DNA of 64,000 nt from Chitinophagaceae bacterium (GCA_014379345.1 JACMLY010000097.1:35649-99648), one strand, 5' to 3'; shown: positions 1 to 9,794, counted from the first letter of the stretch. Notes: generated from the sequence alone by a model not told the origin. Made by a program: numbers and translations.

Positions 1-2
1 GT

Positions 3-599
3 GAACGGAAATGGGTACAAGCCTCCAACGATACAACCCTGGAAGACCTCCACGGAAAAACCATCGGTATAGTGGGTATGGGTGGCATCGGCGCGGAAAC
101 GGCCCGGCGTCTTCATTATGGTTTCGGCATGCGCGTGTTATGCACGGATGCTAAACCCATGCCGAAACCGGATTTTGTAGAGCAATTGCACGAGCCTTCC
201 TGGTTCATGGAAATGGTTCCGCAGGTCGACGTATTAATGAGCGCAGCTCCCCTTACCAAAGAAACGAAGGCCATGTTCAACGAAGAAGTGTTTCGCAAAA
301 TGAAACCAAGCGCTTATTTCATAAATGTAACAAGAGGAGGACTGGTTGATCAGGAGGCCCTGGTGAGCACGCTTAAAAATAAACGCATCAGGGGTGCTGG
401 ACTCGATGTGACTACTCCGGAACCGCTCCCCGCAGACAGCCCGCTTTGGGCATGCCCCAATCTCGTCATCACGCCTCATAATTCAGGCCAGGCACCAATC
501 CGGCAGACAAGACTGATCGCACTTATTGCAGAAAATGTAAGAAGGTATAGCAATGGCTTACCCTTAATGAATGTAGTAGATAAAGTAAAAGGATATTGA
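3..599 (+). CDS. D-2-hydroxyacid dehydrogenase, NAD-dependent (3' part)
   Basis: The gene is cut by the left window edge; the reading frame is open from base 3 and gives the last 198 residues. The visible part begins just before the Rossmann NAD-binding motif GMGGIG and continues through the family's catalytic triad: the Arg in NVTRGG, the Glu in TTPEPLPADS and the His in ITPHNSG. This order is that of formate/D-3-phosphoglycerate/D-lactate-type dehydrogenases, which reduce 2-keto acids or oxidise 2-hydroxy acids (or formate) with NAD(H). The C-terminal end MNVVDKVKGY closes the usual domain. Substrate cannot be told because the N-terminal catalytic half is outside the window. An ATG at 72 lies inside the nucleotide-binding fold and is not the start. 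Confidence 0.85.
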   Translation, partial: ERKWVQASNDTTLEDLHGKTIGIVGMGGIGAETARRLHYGFGMRVLCTDAKPMPKPDFVEQLHEPSWFMEMVPQVDVLMSAAPLTKETKAMFNEEVFRKMKPSAYFINVTRGGLVDQEALVSTLKNKRIRGAGLDVTTPEPLPADSPLWACPNLVITPHNSGQAPIRQTRLIALIAENVRRYSNGLPLMNVVDKVKGY

Positions 600-960
600 T
601 TACAGAAATAAATGGTCGGGTAACTAAACCTGGTCAGTAGATCCATGTGTTCCTCCTGTTGCAAACGACAAATTCCGAATAATAAGGATTGCAATAAAGA
701 AAGGCGCTACAAATATCAAATTTGTTTGTAGCAGGCATTGTGTTATTAAAATGGCGCAACAGACCTGTACTTAGCCGCATGCACACCCTGTTTGTTAAAA
801 TCATCAATGGTATTTTTGTTTTGATAAAGCAGCGGTTTAGGAAATGACAAACCGGCGTTGTCGATTTTATTTAATTTTCTTTCACAACAAAGATTCTGGT
901 TCTTTAAAAAAGTATGATCTTGATTGGTTACATGTTTTGTTCACTTTAAAAATTTCATCA
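600..960. other. Intergenic, nothing recognised
   Basis: This 361-bp stretch between the dehydrogenase and the DUF1772 gene shows no convincing coding frame, hairpin terminator or repeat. An in-frame upstream extension of the next gene (from ATG 844) covers part of it but lacks family character. Confidence 0.5.
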
Positions 961-1458
961 ATGCCGGTAATATATAAATTAGCCATATTGTCAACATGCT
1001 TTTTAACCGCTCTTATTACGGGTCTTTTTTATTCCTACTCCTGTTCAGTCAACACAGGTTTAAACCGACTGGGCGATACGGAATATTTGCGTGCGATGCA
1101 ATCGATCAATAGGGCCATCCTCAATCCCGTATTTTTTGCAAGCTTTATAGGAACGCTCATTTTGTTACCCGTGTGCACATGGACGATTTATAAAAATGAA
1201 GCCGCTTCAATGAGTTTTTATTTCCTTTTGACGGCTGCATTGATCTATGGTATCGGTGTATTCGGGGTTACTGTTTTCGGTAATGTACCACTCAATGAAA
1301 TCCTCGATAAGTTTGATATTGGCTCCTCTACCACTCAGGAAATGAAAAGCCAACGGCTTGCTTTTGAGAGTCCATGGAACAAGTTACACTTTGTGCGAAC
1401 CATTGCCTGCCTATTCTCCCTGCTGTTGACATTGGCTTCCGTGGTGATCAGGCTGTAA
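961..1458 (+). CDS. DUF1772 (anthrone oxygenase-like) membrane protein
   Basis: A 165-residue integral membrane protein with about four hydrophobic segments: residues near 5-25, around 55-75, 80-105 and the C-terminus. The layout is an N-terminal segment with FYSYSCSVNTGLNRL, a central NPVFFASF, then FGNVPLNEIL and a C-terminal WNKLHFVRT. That is the pattern of DUF1772, a family that includes fungal anthrone oxygenases but is mostly uncharacterised in bacteria. I chose ATG 961 because the segment from the upstream ATG at 844 is basic, low in conservation character and would place a non-membrane leader before the first helix. The dihydrofolate reductase-like gene follows 25 bp downstream on the same strand, so the two may be co-transcribed. 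Function is unknown. Confidence 0.75.
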   Translation: MPVIYKLAILSTCFLTALITGLFYSYSCSVNTGLNRLGDTEYLRAMQSINRAILNPVFFASFIGTLILLPVCTWTIYKNEAASMSFYFLLTAALIYGIGVFGVTVFGNVPLNEILDKFDIGSSTTQEMKSQRLAFESPWNKLHFVRTIACLFSLLLTLASVVIRL

Positions 1459-1483
1459 CTCCGTAAACTTTTAAAGTAACCCG

Positions 1484-2053
1484 ATGACAAAATTAATTGT
1501 TGACATCACCACATCGCTTGATGGCTTTATTGCCGGCACGGATATTTCTACTACACAGCCCCTGGGCAAAAATGGCGAACTGCTCCATCACTGGATGTTT
1601 CAAAACAAAACAGATCTTGATATTAAAATCCTTTTTGAAATTGTTGAAACAACAGGCGCAGTAATCCTTGGCAATCGAATGTACTCCACGGCTATAGATC
1701 TTGCATGGAAGGGCGTTACCCCTTTTTATTCACCTGCCATTGTGGTTTGTCATAAAGTGCCTGCAAAAAAAGTGGAGGGGTTTAGTTATATAACTACCGG
1801 TTTTGATGATGCCCTGACGCATGCCCGAACACTTGCCGGCAAGAAGAATATCTGGATCATTGGTGGCGCCAATATCATTCAGCAATTTTTCAATGCAGGG
1901 CTCGTAGATATTCTGCATCTTCATATTGCACCTGTTTTGCTGATACAGGGAACAAGACTGTTCGAAGGAATTGGAAATGACCTTTTGCAGTTAACGAAAA
2001 CAAGTATCACAGAAACACCAGGAGCGGTACATATTAAATACCGGGTTAAATAA
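1484..2053 (+). CDS. Dihydrofolate reductase family protein (RibD C-terminal domain)
   Basis: A 189-residue single-domain protein of the RibD_C/dihydrofolate-reductase-like superfamily. The N-terminus MTKLIVDITTSLDGFIAG is the typical first strand and loop. VILGNRMYST is the region that holds the NADPH-adenine side, and IWIIGGANIIQQFFNAGLVD is the GGA/GGG phosphate-binding turn followed by the characteristic 'leaf' of the family; HLHIAPVLLIQGTRLFEG ends the fold. Members are NADPH-dependent reductases of mostly unknown substrate; true folate or riboflavin function is not implied. It probably forms a unit with the DUF1772 gene upstream. Confidence 0.85.
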   Translation: MTKLIVDITTSLDGFIAGTDISTTQPLGKNGELLHHWMFQNKTDLDIKILFEIVETTGAVILGNRMYSTAIDLAWKGVTPFYSPAIVVCHKVPAKKVEGFSYITTGFDDALTHARTLAGKKNIWIIGGANIIQQFFNAGLVDILHLHIAPVLLIQGTRLFEGIGNDLLQLTKTSITETPGAVHIKYRVK

Positions 2054-2143
2054 CCACATAAAGAGTTACTGAATGGATTTGCAACACCTCAAAGTATTTC
2101 CCCGGGGATCGGTAACATAAAATTCCCTTGTACCTCTATTTTG

Positions 2144-2180
2144 ATCAACCGGGCCCGGCGTACGGGTTGATTCTTTCTTG
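2144..2180 (+). terminator. Possible Rho-independent terminator
   Basis: A 7-bp inverted repeat (ATCAACC at 2144-2150 with GGTTGAT at 2165-2171) encloses a GC-rich loop and is followed by a T-rich run, about 90 bp after the dihydrofolate reductase-like gene. The rest of the 344-bp gap up to 2397 shows nothing else clear. The stem is short, so this is tentative. Confidence 0.35.
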
Positions 2181-2397
2181 CTTGAACTGACTACTTATTC
2201 TGCGTTTGAGCAGCAACAAATGGGTGCCATAGTTTCTAAAAGTCTAAAATCTTCATAAAACTTTTTTTTAGGGAAACGGCGCTGGAGTATAATTCGTTTA
2301 TTTAATGGTAGCTATCTGTACGTTAAGGAAGGTGTAAATTTTCACTTTCATTAAAATTTTGGTCCGGGAACTATTCTAATTCTTTCAGCGTAGTATT

Positions 2398-3204
2398 ATG
2401 AAGAATTCTTATTTCTGGGCTGCTTTATTTATCCTGACCTTAGTGAATTGCAGGAAAACCCTTTCTGTTAATGACAGGCCGATGATTGACACCGAAGCTT
2501 TTCATAACAGGAATATGGGTGTTTCTGCCGCAGAATTGCTAGATGACAATATTTACAGGTTTCTGTTTGTGGAGATCCAATTTATTGCAGCATGTAAACC
2601 TGAGCAGGCTACACTCGATTATTTAAAAAGCTTTCTTGAAACCTATCTGAACAAACCAAAGGGAATCAATATTGTGTTGAATGAAATACCGGTGATAAAG
2701 CAGGATGCTCTCAGCCGGGATGAGGTGTTGGCGATTGAAAAGCAGAAGCGGACCCGCTTTATGAATCAGGACACTATTGCCCTTTATATCCTGTTTACAA
2801 ATGGTGTACACCCCGGTAACAAGATTCTTGGAATGGCGTACCGTAATACTTCGGCAGTGATCTATGGCAAAGCGATCAGGAAATATTCAAGTATGGCCGG
2901 AAGACTAACACACCAGGAGCTTGAAACAGCGGTATTGCTGCATGAGATCGGACATTTATTGGGATTGGTAAACAAGGGTAGCACACCTATATCTCAACAT
3001 ATAGATTCCACCTTTCATGATCATTGTAACAACAGGAAATGCCTCATGTTTCATTCAGTAGAAACAAAGAACCTTTCATCGATCCTGCTGAAAGGAAATA
3101 TTCCTGTTCTGGATTCAAATTGCATAAAAGACCTGATTGCAAATGGCGGAAAAAACGTGCCCGATTACCAGCCCTTTATACAGCCATTCGATCCCGCATA
3201 TTAG
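2398..3204 (+). CDS. Lipoprotein zinc metalloprotease with split archaemetzincin-like motif
   Basis: A 268-residue protein with an N-terminal hydrophobic segment ending in LTLVNC, a lipobox (Cys18), so it is probably anchored in a membrane. The catalytic zinc site is visible: HEIGHLLGL gives His182, Glu183 and His186. The usual third ligand at the next position is Asn in this stretch, but about 20 residues later comes HCNNRKCLM (His209, Cys210, Cys215, Met217), which matches the H-C-x4-C-x-M block of archaemetzincins. From memory, Bacteroidota 'membrane metalloproteases' share this arrangement. Predicted role is proteolysis in the cell envelope; the substrate is unknown. No same-strand partner; the next gene is convergent. 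Confidence 0.7.
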   Translation: MKNSYFWAALFILTLVNCRKTLSVNDRPMIDTEAFHNRNMGVSAAELLDDNIYRFLFVEIQFIAACKPEQATLDYLKSFLETYLNKPKGINIVLNEIPVIKQDALSRDEVLAIEKQKRTRFMNQDTIALYILFTNGVHPGNKILGMAYRNTSAVIYGKAIRKYSSMAGRLTHQELETAVLLHEIGHLLGLVNKGSTPISQHIDSTFHDHCNNRKCLMFHSVETKNLSSILLKGNIPVLDSNCIKDLIANGGKNVPDYQPFIQPFDPAY

Positions 3205-3317
3205 TTACTAAGAATAATTACCATAGCACGGATAGTTTTGAGTTGCCTTCAGAAAATGGTGAGATCGTAAAACTTTCATTAAACTAACCCAAGATAATTT
3301 TCCCATACAACCCTTCA

Positions 3318-3376
3318 TACATCCCACTTCGTACATCGTACTTCGTACTTCGTACATCGTACTTCGCACATCGCAC
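3318..3376. repeat. Phrase repeat, (ACTTCGT/ACATCGT)n, single arm
   Basis: About eight head-to-tail 7-nt phrases of the type CTTCGTA/CATCGTA lie directly after the stop codon of the minus-strand rhamnosidase. The same phrase, in a hairpin form, lies directly after the stop codon of the minus-strand AraC gene at 60662-60765. No opposing arm is seen here. Confidence 0.8.
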
Positions 3377-5767
3377 CTACATCTTCACCCTCTGACTTCC
3401 TTCCTTCAACAAAATCTCTTTGTTATTCCAAACAAATTTCCCGGCGAGGCCGGGGGGCAGAGCAATTGTTCCTTCAATGCCTATGGGGCCGCTTCGCTTA
3501 AGGATTACATGAATAAAGCCATTTGGATGTGGCATACGGCCATTCACGTCTTTCAATTCACCCAATGCGGGTTTGATCAATACTTTTTTGAAACCGGGCG
3601 AATCAGGCATAATACCACAAATGGTTGCGAGGAAATCATAATTCGGACTGGAACTCCAGGCATGACAATCAGATCTTGTTGGCTCCGGATTTTCCGCGAA
3701 GGTTGTCAGGCCTATGGCAATCATATTATGCCATGGTTTTAGTTGTGAATAGTACATATCGGCCATGCCTGCCTGCTTCAAGGCGCGGTTCAGGTAAAAG
3801 CGATAATAAAAGGTTGCCTGGCTTAGGCTGGTATCGTATAAGATCGTGTTGATTACTTTTTTTACGGAAGGTTTCGGAATGGAGCCGGTGAGAACAGCCA
3901 TGATCCCGGCATGTTGACTGAATGTTTTCTTTTCCGGTGTATTTGCCATTGCATTCTTCGTTTCATCAAAACATTGTTTATAGGTGCCGGCGATGAGTTT
4001 GCCGGCAAGAGCACGATAATTCGCGGCTTCGTATTTTTGATTGAAATGATCAAATAGCAACGCTGCCTGTTGTAAAGTATAGGCATATTGCAAAGTGATG
4101 ACAGCCGAGTTGCCATCCGTTGCGCCATCAGGAACTCCATTGGCGAACTGCGTGTTCCAGTCAACAAAGCCCCACCATTTCATTGGTCCGAGCATATTTT
4201 TTGATGGATCGATCTGTTGTTCATACCAGTTTAAAACACCACGTACAGCAACCAGTTTGTCTTTAACAAATCCTTCATCGGGACGGTGCATCCAGTAATC
4301 GTATATCATCGATACCCAAAACAAAGAGAACGGAGGGATCACCTGTAAACGGTTACTTGGGTAACGTCCCTGGGTCAATCCTTCAGGAACACGTGAATGA
4401 TAAAAATCGGTGATGGCTTTGCGCATCAACCTGTCATCGCCGGTTACGTATAAAGAAATCAATGATTGTATACGGGTATCGCCTTCATATTGTAACTGTT
4501 CGTAGTAGGGGCAATCAAAATAGGTTTCGCCCGCGCACAATCTGGCTGTCCACCAGCCAATATCCCAGATCTTTTTTAAAGAAGGGTCATTGCAGGTAAA
4601 CGATGCTTTCATATCGAACGGATAGGCGGTGAACACCCCATGCAGATCATCTATAATAAGCGGTTCTTCCCTGGTTATTACCTCAACCAACAGATAGCGG
4701 TAAGTGCGAAGCCACAAAGGCCGGTATACTCTTTTCTCTCCGCCATCTGAAACGAATTCATCAAAATTTCCCTGAAGGGTTTTGCCATCGATCGAATCGC
4801 GATGGCCTTTACTGCGGCTCGCATCAAACAAAGCTTCTGCATACGACAGCCGAACCATGGAACCCTTTCCTTTGCTGAGAATTAACTGTGGGTAAGCAAT
4901 TGTGTTGAATGTCTGATCCAATAACAGCGAAACTTTTTTTCCTGCGGGGATAGTGATGGATTCATTGTTACCGGGAAATTTTGCAGAACCAAGCTCAATG
5001 CCCTCAGCTCTTCTCACCAGCGGAATGCGTTGTACGGATTCTTCCATTGCAGGGATGGTGCGTTTGGATAATGTCCATAAATTATCTGTTCCATATCCTG
5101 CCTGCACGGGATGGGTGATGCTTGTTGCTTTCAACCATTGCTGATCGTCAAAGGCGGCAGTTTCCCAACCCCAGGGATAGGCCGCTCCTTCTACATGATC
5201 CCCGGGGCCAATTACCATATAGGTCCGAAGTCTTCTCCCATTATCCATCGAACAGGGTGTATAGGATTTGTTTTGAATCACCTTCCATGTTTCGTTCGTA
5301 TTGAAAATTTCTTCCTGTTTTGTATCGCCCTGTAAAAGAAAGCCTGTCTGGTTGGAGACTTGTGCCACGGGTGCATACACCCCCATATTCCATACAACTG
5401 CAGCGACGGTATTGTTCCCTCTCACCAGCTGCGGCCCGATATCGATCGTTTCATAATACCAGTTATACAGATCTCCGCGCGCCGGTCCGCTGCTCACGGC
5501 AGTACCATTCACAAAAAGCCGATAGCGGTTATCTGCCGTTACATGTACAAGGAATTTAGACGGAACAGCAGAAAGACTGACAGACTTACGAAAATGATAA
5601 ACGCCATAATCCCGTTGGGGAACATCCGGGCAGGTTATCCATGAAGCAGTCCAGCTACCCTGTTTGGTGATCGACTGGTTTGGGAGTTCCTGCGAGAATG
5701 TTTTGTTCTGGGGGCCAAGAGAAATAAGAGGGAGCAGGAGAAAAAAGAGTTTGAGACCTTTGATCAT
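3377..5767 (-). CDS. Alpha-L-rhamnosidase, GH78 family (solitary)
   Basis: A 796-residue exported enzyme with a hydrophobic signal peptide (residues 1-25). It hydrolyses terminal alpha-L-rhamnose from glycans or glycosides. Order of regions: N-terminal beta-sandwich with FVNGTAVSSGPARGD, a second beta domain, then the (alpha/alpha)6 barrel starting near CNDPSLKKIWDIGWWTARLC. The acidic catalytic stretch is YFDCPYYEQLQYEGDTR, the position of DCPQRDERLGWTGD in the second rhamnosidase of this window, and SDCHAWSSSP lies in the late barrel region. A C-terminal beta domain closes it. It is not next to SusC/SusD genes and is about 49 kb from the other GH78 gene, so it may act on simpler rhamnosides. 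It is flanked by a phrase repeat just after its stop codon. Confidence 0.88.
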   Translation of the reverse strand: MIKGLKLFFLLLPLISLGPQNKTFSQELPNQSITKQGSWTASWITCPDVPQRDYGVYHFRKSVSLSAVPSKFLVHVTADNRYRLFVNGTAVSSGPARGDLYNWYYETIDIGPQLVRGNNTVAAVVWNMGVYAPVAQVSNQTGFLLQGDTKQEEIFNTNETWKVIQNKSYTPCSMDNGRRLRTYMVIGPGDHVEGAAYPWGWETAAFDDQQWLKATSITHPVQAGYGTDNLWTLSKRTIPAMEESVQRIPLVRRAEGIELGSAKFPGNNESITIPAGKKVSLLLDQTFNTIAYPQLILSKGKGSMVRLSYAEALFDASRSKGHRDSIDGKTLQGNFDEFVSDGGEKRVYRPLWLRTYRYLLVEVITREEPLIIDDLHGVFTAYPFDMKASFTCNDPSLKKIWDIGWWTARLCAGETYFDCPYYEQLQYEGDTRIQSLISLYVTGDDRLMRKAITDFYHSRVPEGLTQGRYPSNRLQVIPPFSLFWVSMIYDYWMHRPDEGFVKDKLVAVRGVLNWYEQQIDPSKNMLGPMKWWGFVDWNTQFANGVPDGATDGNSAVITLQYAYTLQQAALLFDHFNQKYEAANYRALAGKLIAGTYKQCFDETKNAMANTPEKKTFSQHAGIMAVLTGSIPKPSVKKVINTILYDTSLSQATFYYRFYLNRALKQAGMADMYYSQLKPWHNMIAIGLTTFAENPEPTRSDCHAWSSSPNYDFLATICGIMPDSPGFKKVLIKPALGELKDVNGRMPHPNGFIHVILKRSGPIGIEGTIALPPGLAGKFVWNNKEILLKEGSQRVKM

Positions 5768-5940
5768 GGAAGCAATTTTAGAGTGGCTAAGATACAGGCA
5801 AAAGGAAGTTGTTTAAGAAATCACATTATCATTTTGATTGAACTGCTTTGATACGGCCGCAGTCGGTTTCTTTGGATCCATTGTCAAAGACATTCATATT
5901 GAAGGGGCTGCTAAGATGCTATTCTAACCCATTTACACGT

Positions 5941-5955
5941 GGCTCCTCTGGAGCC
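5941..5955. repeat. CTCC-N3-GGAG hairpin (GGCTCC TCT GGAGCC)
   Basis: A perfect 6-bp stem with a TCT triloop. It belongs to a family of five short hairpins in this window with the same core and covarying outer pairs (5941, 23791, 50606, 50656, 50936). A degenerate copy, GCCCCTATGGAGC, lies near 5989-6001. The 395-bp gap 5768-6162 that contains it has no other recognisable feature. Confidence 0.75.
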
Positions 5956-6162
5956 CTTACTCTTTGTTTTCTTTACTATGAACACAGTGCCCCTATGGAG
6001 CTTTTATGACCTGGAATTGCTTCTAATCCATATTTGAGGAATCTATTCTTTTCTCATCGTATTTTTTCTAAATTATAGTTTGGGTTAAGTGTTTTTTGAC
6101 TTTGGATTTGGGTTGGTTGTAGAATGTTTTAATGAGTCTGTAAAATAAATAGTATCTTAACG

Positions 6163-8223
6163 GTGAACCTTATCCCAATGCGTAAAACCGTCGCAAACAT
6201 TTCCAAACCACAATCCCATAAATCAAAAACTTCCACAACCGACGACACTCTCCGTCTCCTTGCCTTTAATAATTCTTTGCAAGCCAATATCATCTCAACG
6301 GTAAGCTCCGGAAAAATAATAATAGCCAACGGTGCTGCATGCAAGCTGCTGGGTTATTCTAAAAAGGAATTGTTGACAAGGCGCAGATCGGATATTTTCG
6401 ATATCAGGGAAAACAGCTTTAAAAAAATGTTGAAGCAAAGATCGTCCCAGGGACAGTCTTCTGCTACTGTAACAGCCATAACAAAAGTTGGCAAGCGTTT
6501 TCCGGCTGAGATCACTTCCGCCGTTTTTATGGATGAAAATGAAATTTTAAAGGCAATTACTACCATTGCCAATATGAGCCAGGGCATCCGGAAACAAAAA
6601 GATATCGACACTAAAAATGAAAAACGCGTCGCTGATAATATTGTTCTGGCCAAATCGAAACAAAAAAAGATTGATACTAAAAATGAAAAAATTGTTCGGG
6701 AAAACATCATCCTTGCATTGGCTGAATCTGATGCGAGATTTGCCGCAAATAACGAATGGATAAAATATATATCCAAAACATCGTACGATGTAATGTGGGA
6801 CTGGGACATAAAGACCGGCCGGATCTATGTAGGGGGCAGTTTCAAAGAAGTGTTTGGGTATAAATTAAAGGACGAGACAGTATATTTCAAGGATTTTGTG
6901 GCGTGTCTTTTACCTGAGGAGAAAAAAGAAGTTGAACAAAAAATATCGGATGCTCTTGCGTCTGCAAGTAAAAGTTGGAATGATTCATATATGTTCAAAC
7001 GTAAAGATGGATCTATTGCCTCTACTGTCAGCAGGGCAAGCATCGTAAGGGATGAAAACGGCAAGGCTATTCGCCTCATAGGTGCCATACAGGATGTGAG
7101 TAAGTTGCAGGAACTAAAAAAGAAACTGGAGATCCAGGTCAGTATTCAGGAGGAGCTCGCTGAAATATTCATCGTAGCTGCCAAACTATCTTTTGATGGA
7201 ATATGGGACTGGAATTTGCTGACGGGTGAGTTTTATTTGGGCGCAGGATTTGAAGAATTATTTGGTTATACCATGAAAAACCATACAGGAAATATATCCA
7301 CTGACTGGGTAAATTATGTGCATCCTGATGACAGGCAGTCTGTTCAACAAGGATTGCAGAATGCCATTAAATCGCCAGCATCCTATTGGGAACACGCATA
7401 CCGGTTTGTAAGAGCCGATGGCTCGGTTGCCAATGTATTTAACCGTGCCAGCATCATCAGGAATGCCGCGGGCACTGCCTGTCGCATTATTGGAGCTATG
7501 CAAGACACCAGTAAACAAATGCTCCTGGAAGAACAATTGAAACACGAGATCGTGTTGAAGGAAAAGCAAATTGCAGAAGCTGCTGAGGAAGCAAGGGATA
7601 CGGCGAGATCAGATATCGGAAAAGAATTGCACGATAATATAACCCAGTTGCTGGGCGTTTCCAAGATGTATCTCGAAATGGCAAAACAGGGAGACAATGA
7701 CAGTCAGATGTATTTAAGTCGTTCATCTGAATACACTTTGACTGCTATTGAAGAGATCCGGAAATTAACAAAGGGCCTGACTACCGATATCATCAAAAGC
7801 GTAGGACTTTATGAGGCAATTGAGCATATGATCCGGGATACAATGGAAGTAAATCAGATAAAGATATCCTGTTCGTTAAAAGGGTTTAAGGAAGACAGTG
7901 TCAATAATAAATTTAAGCTGAATGTTTTCAGAATAATACAGGAACAGCTGAATAATATATTAAAACATGCTCATGCAGAAAAAGTCAATATAACCCTCAC
8001 ACAAAATAAGAAATCGATCGTTCTCTGCATTTCAGATAATGGTATTGGCTTTGATACAAGTAAAAAGCAAAACGGAATCGGAGTCGCCAATATTAAAAGT
8101 CGGGCACTTGCTTACAATGGAATTGCTGACTTTAATTCGCAACCCGGTCAAAGCTGTGTGTTATCCGTAACATTTCCTGCCTCAGATGCGTTATTGGATA
8201 ATGGCATGTCAAAATCTTCATAA
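6163..8223 (+). CDS. Cytoplasmic histidine kinase with three PAS domains
   Basis: A 686-residue sensor kinase without membrane segments or signal peptide. Three PAS domains can be read: residues about 45-140 (IIIANGAACKLLGYS), about 205-310 (YDVMWDWDIKTGRIYVGG) and about 345-450 (FDGIWDWNLLTGEFYLGAG), the last two being a close pair of PAS_3 type. A repeated lysine-rich linker (DTKNEKRVADN / DTKNEKIVREN) joins the first and second. The HisKA_3-type dimerisation helix has IGKELHDNITQLLG with phospho-acceptor His490, then a HATPase domain with N box QEQLNNILKHA and G1 box ISDNGIGFD. The frame opens with GTG at 6163; ATG 6178 is an equally good start. No response regulator is adjacent, so it is an orphan that would signal to a NarL-type partner elsewhere. 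Confidence 0.85.
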   Translation: MNLIPMRKTVANISKPQSHKSKTSTTDDTLRLLAFNNSLQANIISTVSSGKIIIANGAACKLLGYSKKELLTRRRSDIFDIRENSFKKMLKQRSSQGQSSATVTAITKVGKRFPAEITSAVFMDENEILKAITTIANMSQGIRKQKDIDTKNEKRVADNIVLAKSKQKKIDTKNEKIVRENIILALAESDARFAANNEWIKYISKTSYDVMWDWDIKTGRIYVGGSFKEVFGYKLKDETVYFKDFVACLLPEEKKEVEQKISDALASASKSWNDSYMFKRKDGSIASTVSRASIVRDENGKAIRLIGAIQDVSKLQELKKKLEIQVSIQEELAEIFIVAAKLSFDGIWDWNLLTGEFYLGAGFEELFGYTMKNHTGNISTDWVNYVHPDDRQSVQQGLQNAIKSPASYWEHAYRFVRADGSVANVFNRASIIRNAAGTACRIIGAMQDTSKQMLLEEQLKHEIVLKEKQIAEAAEEARDTARSDIGKELHDNITQLLGVSKMYLEMAKQGDNDSQMYLSRSSEYTLTAIEEIRKLTKGLTTDIIKSVGLYEAIEHMIRDTMEVNQIKISCSLKGFKEDSVNNKFKLNVFRIIQEQLNNILKHAHAEKVNITLTQNKKSIVLCISDNGIGFDTSKKQNGIGVANIKSRALAYNGIADFNSQPGQSCVLSVTFPASDALLDNGMSKSS

Positions 8224-8530
8224 TCTGGCAGCCACTGGTCGTACGATGAAACATAGGAATATATAGTATCCCGTGTTCTATGTCAACGTTAAGTAGATTT
8301 GCATAGAAGAAAATAAAATCTCCCAATTATTTTCCTTAAAAGTTTTGCTTAATTCAACGAGACGTTTACAGGCCAACGGGAAATGTCGGTTTCTAATCTG
8401 TAAAAAAAATTTCTGTAATCTATTAAACGCAGGCAGTAGTTTGGACTTTATATTGTGCGCAAAATATTTCGGATGAAAGCCAATTGACCTCACTGAATCT
8501 ACCGATGATAGCTATATAAAATAAATAAAA
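8224..8530. other. Intergenic, nothing recognised
   Basis: A 307-bp AT-rich gap between the histidine kinase and the Gfo/Idh/MocA gene. No hairpin, repeat or plausible small gene stands out; it presumably holds the promoter of the oxidoreductase. Confidence 0.5.
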
Positions 8531-9709
8531 ATGAAAGCATTTCCATTTAACAGGCGCAGGTTTATCAGAGAGGCTGCTGCTACCGCTGCAGGTTTCGTTG
8601 CACTTCCTGTACTGGCGGGAACTTCTACTGATTATATTTGTGAGTTTGATTCGGTTGAACACGTTTCCGGTAGTGAAAAAAAGTATTCAGGACCGCCGCG
8701 TATTCAATTTTCTGTGATAGGAATTAATCATGGGCATATTTATTCGCAGGTAGATGCGGTAATACGCGGCGGTGGTGAATTCGTTTCTTTTTTTGCAAAA
8801 GAACCGGACCTGGCTGCTGGTTTTTCAAAAAGGTTCCCGCAGGCAAAACAGGTCAACGATGAAAAGGAGATCCTGGAAAATAAATCAATACAACTGGTGC
8901 TGAGCTCAATTATTCCTGATGAAAGAGCGCCACTTGGGATAAGGGTCATGCAGCACGGGAAAGACTACATGGTTGATAAGCCCGGCATCATTACACTTGA
9001 CCAATTGGCGCAGGCACGTAAGGTGCAGAAGCAAACAGGCCGGATATATTCAGTGATGTACAGTGAAAGATTGGAGAACCGGGCCACCATTAAGGCAGGC
9101 GAACTGGTGAAGCAGGGTGCCATCGGCAAGGTTATACAAACCATTGGTCTTGGTCCGCACAAGATGAATGCTCCCACAAGGCCTGCATGGTTCTTTGAAC
9201 GGAAACATTTTGGAGGGATCATTACCGATATCGGCTCACATCAGTTCGATCAATACCTGTTTTTCACAGGCAGTACCCGCGCCGATATTGTAGCTTCACA
9301 GGTGGGAAATATGCATCATCCTCAATACCCCACGTTTGAAGATTTTGGAGATGTGATGCTGAGCGGCGATGGGGGAGCAGGGTATATTCGCGTTGATTGG
9401 TTTACACCTGGTGGTTTAAAGTCATGGGGAGATGGCCGGCTGACAATTCTGGGCACTGATGGATATATAGAGATCCGGAAAAATATTGATATAGCAGGAC
9501 GTGATGGCGGCAATCACCTGTTTATGGTGAATCAGAAAGAGACAACCTACTTTGATTGCAGTAAAGTGGCCATGCCATATGGTGAACAACTGGTAGATGA
9601 TATTGTGAACAGAACAGAAACAGCCATGACGCAGGAGCATTGCTTTCTGGCTACCGAGTTGGCTTTGAAAGCACAAAAACAGGCGAAAAGAATTGGCAAT
9701 AAAGTGTAA
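8531..9709 (+). CDS. Gfo/Idh/MocA family oxidoreductase, Tat-exported
   Basis: A 392-residue NAD(P)-dependent oxidoreductase. The N-terminus NRRRFIREAAATAAGF followed by a hydrophobic stretch is a twin-arginine signal, so the enzyme is exported folded with its cofactor to the periplasm. After the signal, the Rossmann domain begins with FSVIGINHGHIYSQ. The family lysine motif is in YMVDKPGI, and the second domain has FGGIITDIGSHQFDQYLF, where the Gly-x-x-x-Asp-x-x-x-His pattern is typical. Such exported members oxidise or epimerise sugars and, in Bacteroidota, often work with DUF1080 3-keto-glycoside hydrolases; a DUF1080 gene lies far away at 61857. No operon partner is visible here. Confidence 0.85.
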   Translation: MKAFPFNRRRFIREAAATAAGFVALPVLAGTSTDYICEFDSVEHVSGSEKKYSGPPRIQFSVIGINHGHIYSQVDAVIRGGGEFVSFFAKEPDLAAGFSKRFPQAKQVNDEKEILENKSIQLVLSSIIPDERAPLGIRVMQHGKDYMVDKPGIITLDQLAQARKVQKQTGRIYSVMYSERLENRATIKAGELVKQGAIGKVIQTIGLGPHKMNAPTRPAWFFERKHFGGIITDIGSHQFDQYLFFTGSTRADIVASQVGNMHHPQYPTFEDFGDVMLSGDGGAGYIRVDWFTPGGLKSWGDGRLTILGTDGYIEIRKNIDIAGRDGGNHLFMVNQKETTYFDCSKVAMPYGEQLVDDIVNRTETAMTQEHCFLATELALKAQKQAKRIGNKV

Positions 9710-9794
9710 AACGGGATTGCGGGCTGATAGTAGTTTCAACAACCAAGAGCAAAGTTATTTTCAAAAAGAAAATCAATCTGCATTGGAATGATCT

